Made by a program: the position numbers and the translations under genes | In this document: piece after piece, positions 60,033 to 64,000 of the stretch | Position numbering within the stretch: position 1 is the stretch's first letter | How the letters are laid out: each line of letters starts with the position of its first letter | Source: Pantoea sp. alder81 | Lineage (GTDB): Bacteria > Pseudomonadota > Gammaproteobacteria > Enterobacterales > Enterobacteriaceae | Length of the DNA stretch: 64,000 bases | NCBI RefSeq assembly: GCF_020179835.1 | Contig: NZ_JAIUDA010000005.1 | Coordinates: forward strand, 310,001 to 374,000 | Direction of reading: 5' to 3' | The notes under the pieces: generated by a model | Seen by the model: only the letters and a program-made list of their open reading frames with translations | Database searches by the model: none | Told to the model about the DNA's origin: nothing

Positions 60033-60836
60033 TTATGCGGCCATTGCACGACGCAGGCCAACCAATTTTTCCAAAACGATTACCACCACGGTGGCGAGTA
60101 AAATAATCACCGTCGACATAGTGGCAACGGAGGGATCAAATACGGTGCCGATTTGGCGATAGAGCACCACCGGCACCGGGGTATTTTCCGAGTCGGCCAA
60201 CCACATTGAGACGGGATAGTTATCGAAGGACACCATGAAGCAGAAGATCGCACCGGACATCACGCCGGGAACAATCTGCGGCATGATCACCTGACGGAAC
60301 GTTGCCCAACGTGAAGCGCCCAACGTGCGTGCGGCTTCTTCGAGGCTGGGATTAACCAGTTCAAGACTGGTGATGACGGTGCGCACCACGTAAGGTGATG
60401 TCACCACAGTATGGGCTAGCAGCAGATTGAGTTTGGCGTTGCTCCAGCCATAACCGGAAAACAGCTGCAGTAACGCAAGCCCGGTGATCAACACAGGGAA
60501 AATCAGGGGTGACAGCAATAACCCTTTGCACAAATCGGCAAACGGCAGATTGCCCCGCACCAGCGCAAAGGCCGCTGGAATGCCCAGCAACAGCGACAGC
60601 AACGTGGTGCCAAGTGATAGCAGCGTGCTGAACAACAGTGCATCAGTAAATTCGCTGTTGCCCAATACTTTGCTGTACCAGTCCAGCGTGAATCCACTGG
60701 GTGGGAAGCTAACGAAATATCCATCGGAAAAGGAAATCGCGATAATCAGCAATATCGGGGCAAGGATAAACACCATCATTGCTGCGGCGAAAGCATATAG
60801 GGCCGCGCCGCCCCAGCCTTGCAAACGTGCGTTCAT
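60033..60836 (-). CDS. ABC transporter permease, PotC-like
   Basis: A 267-residue inner-membrane permease with six helices and the EAA loop EEAARTLGASRWATFRQVIMPQIVPG (near residue 160), the ATPase-docking motif of PotC/FbpB2-type proteins. Its ATG overlaps the previous permease stop by four bases. Confidence 0.88.
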   Translation of the reverse strand: MNARLQGWGGAALYAFAAAMMVFILAPILLIIAISFSDGYFVSFPPSGFTLDWYSKVLGNSEFTDALLFSTLLSLGTTLLSLLLGIPAAFALVRGNLPFADLCKGLLLSPLIFPVLITGLALLQLFSGYGWSNAKLNLLLAHTVVTSPYVVRTVITSLELVNPSLEEAARTLGASRWATFRQVIMPQIVPGVMSGAIFCFMVSFDNYPVSMWLADSENTPVPVVLYRQIGTVFDPSVATMSTVIILLATVVVIVLEKLVGLRRAMAA

Positions 60837-61735
60837 TGAGCATCCCCCGGCAGGCGGCGTCCACTGAGTAGCTTCATCGACAACGTATTCACCGCAATCA
60901 CGATAAACACCAGAATGGCGGCGATGGTGGCGCCAAATGGCCAGTCATATACCGCGACGATCTGTTGTTCGGCCAGATTGCCCAGCATCTGCGCACGCGG
61001 GCCGCCAATCAGCGCCGGAATAACGTAGGAACCAGCCGCCAGCGAGAACACCAGCGTCATCCCCGCGACCAGCCCTGGCAGGCTAAGTGGAAAGGTAATA
61101 CGGAAAAATACCTGCCACGGTGGCGCACCCAAAGTGCGGGCCGCAAAAGGCAGATTGGCATCAATTTTCCCCAACGCGGATGCCAGCGGTAGCACCATCA
61201 TCGGAAAGAAGATCTGCAGCGACGCGATGATTACCGCCCAATCGGTAAACATCAGCGTGTTCGGGCGATCGATAATACCGAGATGCAGTAAGACATAATT
61301 GAGCAATCCCGTCGGACCGTTGTTAAGAATAAGCTGCCAACCGTAAGCACGAACCACCACGCTAACCGCGAGCGGCGCGATGATCACCAGGGTCAGCACG
61401 CGCGCCAACAGCGCATGACCGCGCACTAACACAGTTGCCACGGGATAGGCCAATACCGCCGCAATCAAAGAGGTGATCACGCTGATACGCAGGGTGTTCC
61501 ACAGCACATCGCTATATAACGCCACCGAAAAGAAATGCCAGTAATGGCTGAAAGTCCAGGGCGTGCCAATATTTCCATCGGCGGATTGTGTCATCAAGCT
61601 GAATAACAGCAACTTGACGGCAGGAGAAAAAAAGAAAAACAGTTGAAACGCCAGCAGCGGAATGATCAATAATGCGGGCGATTGCCAGCGCCAGGTTGAT
61701 TTCGCCCGTGGCATGGGCGTGGGAATAGCAGTCAT
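60833..61735 (-). CDS. ABC transporter permease, PotB-like
   Basis: A 300-residue permease. N-terminal FQLFFFFSPAVKLLLFSLM and the EAA-type loop FAARTLGAPPWQVFFRITFPLSLPG identify the PotB class. ATG 61735 has AGGAA five bases upstream; the in-frame extension to 61789 lacks an RBS. First gene of the ABC operon. The 313-base gap to the LysR gene (61736-62048) is AT-rich; I see no second ORF on either strand that I believe. Confidence 0.87.
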   Translation of the reverse strand: MTAIPTPMPRAKSTWRWQSPALLIIPLLAFQLFFFFSPAVKLLLFSLMTQSADGNIGTPWTFSHYWHFFSVALYSDVLWNTLRISVITSLIAAVLAYPVATVLVRGHALLARVLTLVIIAPLAVSVVVRAYGWQLILNNGPTGLLNYVLLHLGIIDRPNTLMFTDWAVIIASLQIFFPMMVLPLASALGKIDANLPFAARTLGAPPWQVFFRITFPLSLPGLVAGMTLVFSLAAGSYVIPALIGGPRAQMLGNLAEQQIVAVYDWPFGATIAAILVFIVIAVNTLSMKLLSGRRLPGDAQ

Positions 61736-62048
61736 TGGAATTCCTCGAGACAAAATCTTGCACAACGCCATGAACCAACATGACGACATCAGAGAAAACT
61801 ATGTAGAGTCAGAAATTCCGCGTTTTAATATAAGCAATTGAAATGACGTTTATTGCCCTTTAATTTATTGCGTCACAAAACGTTAATATGATTGTTTGCT
61901 ATCGACCCAATACATTTTCACGATGCGTATACTCATTCCGGTTATGGGTAGATATTGATGTGAAAAAAGTTTGGGTTATTGCAGACACACAAGCAAAGAC
62001 GGATAAATTCGGCTATCCGCCTGAATGCTTTAAAAGAATAGAATTAAA

Positions 62049-62975
62049 TTATTGCGTGAGCCTATTGCCTGACTGCGCAAGGCTTTGGGTCAATTCGATG
62101 AGCAATTCACGCACCGCAGCCGCGGGTTCTGACAGCGGTGTACGATCGGACACGCAAAGAGAGAGCGTTTGGCTGATAGTTGGGCCACTGATGGAGCGGA
62201 TCACCACATCACGTGATTCTGACTGAATGCGCTCGGCAATCGCCTTCGGCATAATGGTACAGCCAAGACCCGCATCAACAGCGCGCGCAATGCTTTTCAC
62301 CGCTTCCAGTTCACCCACAATGTTCAGGCTCTGATGATGCAGGTTAAAGGCTTCATCAATGGCACGCCGTACAAAGTTATAAGATGGCGGTAATAGCATT
62401 GGCAAGGCGCTGAGCTGGCTGACTTGTAGCGCCCCGCCATCATCATCGAAATCAAAATCTGCGTGAGCAACAAAATAGAAAGTCTCTTCCAGTAGCGGTT
62501 CGTAATGCAGTCCTTTAACGCCGCCGCTGCCGTGCAGCAGCGCCATCTCAAGCCGACCATTCACCACTAACTCACTGTAGGCTTGCCCCACACTCTCAAC
62601 CAGGTGCAGCAGAATGCCCGGATGACGCACTCGCATCTCGCTCAATAGCGACATCGACAACGTGGATGCGGCGCTAAACGGTGCCAGCCCGACTGAAACC
62701 CGGCCCGACAGTTGCTGTCCTGCGCTAAGGACGTCGACCTCAGTTTGCGCAAACTGACGCAGCATGGCATGTGCGTGACCATACAGTACTTTACCCGCTT
62801 CAGTCGGCACCACGCCTTGCTGGCTGCGAATCAACAACTGCCGTTTAAAATGTTCTTCCAGTGCCACCAACTGCTGGCTCAAAGCCGGTTGCGCGATGTG
62901 CAGTGCATCTGCCGCGCGGGTAATACTGCCCATATCGACAATGGTAATGAACGACTTCAGACGTCGGATATTCAT
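62049..62975 (-). CDS. LysR-family regulator, Nac-like
   Basis: A 308-residue LysR protein. MNIRRLKSFITIVDMGSITRAADALHIAQPALSQQLVALEEHF is close to the N-terminus of Nac (nitrogen assimilation control), and RVSVGLAPFSAAS continues the resemblance. The Nac group also includes other LysR proteins, so I use Nac-like only. I start at ATG 62975, where the homology begins; ATG 62993 is an alternative. It is upstream of the PotABCD-type operon on the same strand and may regulate it in response to nitrogen status. Confidence 0.83.
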   Translation of the reverse strand: MNIRRLKSFITIVDMGSITRAADALHIAQPALSQQLVALEEHFKRQLLIRSQQGVVPTEAGKVLYGHAHAMLRQFAQTEVDVLSAGQQLSGRVSVGLAPFSAASTLSMSLLSEMRVRHPGILLHLVESVGQAYSELVVNGRLEMALLHGSGGVKGLHYEPLLEETFYFVAHADFDFDDDGGALQVSQLSALPMLLPPSYNFVRRAIDEAFNLHHQSLNIVGELEAVKSIARAVDAGLGCTIMPKAIAERIQSESRDVVIRSISGPTISQTLSLCVSDRTPLSEPAAAVRELLIELTQSLAQSGNRLTQ

Positions 62976-63310
62976 AGTTTCCGCCACATTCATACTTGCC
63001 GGACACGCAATGTGCCGCAGTCTACAGTAAATGTATCGAGAATTAATTTTGGCAGGTAAGAAGTATTACTTGTTACAGGATAGGTGTTTTATATGGATGC
63101 CTTGTATTATTAGCGCGCAATGAAATAAGAAAAAAATATCCAGCCAAAACAAAATTATCTTATCGGTGATGGCGATATACCCCTATGGTGATTCGCACGT
63201 TTCGTTAAAGTAGAAACTTACTTAAAAAAATAAAAATAATAAACATCCTACCCAATGATATTTCCAGATCTGTGTGAATGCCTGACGGCATCTTTGATGT
63301 GTGCGCTTCA

Positions 63311-63382
63311 TCCGCTGGCTGGCTGCTGGTGTGTTTTTGTCGACGCAATATTGTGCGCTCGAGGAACTTAACAGCCAGCGGA
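63311..63382. repeat. Long inverted repeat upstream of the porin gene
   Basis: TCCGCTGGCTG (63311-63321) is perfectly complementary to CAGCCAGCGGA (63372-63382) around a 50-base loop, 87 bases before the porin start. It could be a structured 5' leader, a small RNA or an old terminator. The rest of 62976-63468 is AT-rich (A/T runs at 63219-63240) and presumably contains OmpR-type sites, but none could be assigned with confidence. Confidence 0.4.
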
Positions 63383-63468
63383 AACTTTTCCTGATTCCTT
63401 CCATCACGCAGCTAGTTTGCGCGGTGCTTATACCAACAAAATGATAAATACTCCGACGAGGATAAATG

Positions 63469-64000
63469 ATGAAGCTGAGTTTAAAACTTTGTATCGCCAG
63501 CGCCCTGTTTGCTTCTGCATTCAGTCAGGCTGCCGAGATTTACAATAAAGACGGGAACAAATTGGATCTGTACGGCAAAGTGCAGGGAGAGAATTATATC
63601 TCCAGTAACGACAGTCTGGGCGGTGATCAATCTTACATGCGCTTTGGTTTTAAAGGCCAGACGCAGATCAATGACCTTATGACCGGCTATGGTCAGTGGG
63701 AATATCAGGCACAGCTCAACAATAGCGAAGGCAGCGACGCGCAAAGCGGCAATAAAACGCGCCTTGGATTTGCGGGGGTGAAAGTGGGCCAATACGGTAG
63801 CTTCGACTATGGCCGTAACTATGGTTTGGTTTATGACGCCATTGCTTACACTGACGTGTTGCCTGAATTTGGCGGCCCAACCGGCACCGCCGATGGCTTC
63901 CTGCGCGGACGTTCAACCGGCGTCGCCACCTACCGTAACCGTGATTTCTTTGGATTGGTCAATGGCTTGAGCTTTGGAATGCAGTATCAAGGCAAAAATG
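63469..64000 (+). CDS. OmpC/PhoE-type porin (3' end outside window)
   Basis: An open reading frame that runs off the window. [38 protein letters not shown] is the typical start of trimeric enterobacterial porins: signal peptide cleaved after QAA and the mature N-terminus [15 protein letters not shown]. Later visible strands ([56 protein letters not shown] in loop 3) match the OmpC/OmpF/PhoE barrel. ATG 63469 has AGGA at proper distance; ATG 63466 is adjacent. It cannot be told apart as OmpC, OmpF or PhoE without the rest. Confidence 0.92.
   Translation, partial: MKLSLKLCIASALFASAFSQAAEIYNKDGNKLDLYGKVQGENYISSNDSLGGDQSYMRFGFKGQTQINDLMTGYGQWEYQAQLNNSEGSDAQSGNKTRLGFAGVKVGQYGSFDYGRNYGLVYDAIAYTDVLPEFGGPTGTADGFLRGRSTGVATYRNRDFFGLVNGLSFGMQYQGKN

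Noticed and set aside
61888..62226. A 112-residue plus-strand frame upstream of the PotB-like gene
   Set aside because: Its 3' half is antisense to the LysR gene and the 5' half is AT-rich with no Shine-Dalgarno.
1..64000. CRISPR arrays, prophage, insertion sequences, tRNA or rRNA genes
   Set aside because: I found no regularly spaced direct repeats, transposase or integrase proteins, or tRNA-like cloverleaf with CCA end in the window.

Overview
The window looks like chromosome from a plant- or environment-associated member of the Erwiniaceae, most likely Pantoea or a close relative. Many proteins have clear Escherichia coli counterparts (YlaC, YbaA, Blc, RcnR/RcnA, FhuE, YncE, NlpC, NanE, an OmpC/PhoE-type porin). 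They are interleaved with genes typical of Pantoea/Erwinia: two tandem membrane-bound sugar-acid dehydrogenase complexes, a YmgB/YmgA pair, and many LysR/AraC/MFS modules. Species assignment is inference from protein recognition; there is no rRNA, tRNA, CRISPR array, prophage or insertion sequence in the window.

Layout. 1-8 kb: the end of an ACT-domain gene overlapping an ArsR-type regulator, a possible small RNA, DUF924, ylaC, a LysR/MFS pair, a FAD monooxygenase behind a perfect Fur-like palindrome, and a divergent AraC/SDR pair. 8-10.6 kb: a RelE/HigA-type toxin-antitoxin module with a 21-bp palindromic operator, ymgB- and ymgA-like connector genes, and an isochorismatase-family hydrolase. 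10.8-12.8 kb: a nickel/cobalt efflux locus (rcnR-DUF3147 divergent from rcnA-DUF1289). 12.8-22 kb: LysR/DHA2 exporter pair, PEBP protein, an HTH-less LacI-type ligand-binding protein, LysE exporter, VOC, ybaA, blc, an AT-rich outer-membrane-barrel gene and an alpha/beta hydrolase. 21.9-30 kb: an ABC-F protein preceded by a 27-codon leader ORF, a cytochrome b561-TPR-ECF sigma-anti-sigma operon, and a MacAB-type efflux pair. 29.7-33 kb: RpiR regulator, PTS EIICB and NanE, an amino-sugar uptake unit with a good CRP site.

33-37 kb holds three near-identical DUF1471 secreted peptides, each with the same leader hairpin, terminator and upstream palindrome, plus an unannotated 50-residue ORF. 37-45 kb is a minus-strand run with two complete small subunit/FAD large subunit/triheme cytochrome c dehydrogenases (gluconate 2-dehydrogenase / 2-ketogluconate dehydrogenase type), followed by a DapA-like aldolase. 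45.4-51 kb is a polyol (inositol-like) catabolic operon (MFS transporter, Gfo/Idh/MocA dehydrogenase, orphan PTS EIIA, sugar-phosphate-isomerase-type enzyme) with a divergent AraC regulator and 765 bp of regulatory DNA. 51-55 kb: Fur-boxed yncE and fhuE, then nlpC. 55.5-64 kb: TetR/DHA2 exporter, a PotABCD-type ABC transporter with a Nac-like LysR gene, and the start of a porin gene running off the window.

The overall theme is nutrient capture and envelope adaptation: periplasmic sugar oxidation, amino-sugar and polyol uptake, hydroxamate siderophore uptake, metal and drug efflux, and stress regulation. No complete new defence or mobile system is visible. The most unusual items are the triplicated DUF1471 units with their shared palindrome, the leader ORF in front of the ABC-F gene, the ECF sigma operon, and the tandem dehydrogenase complexes.
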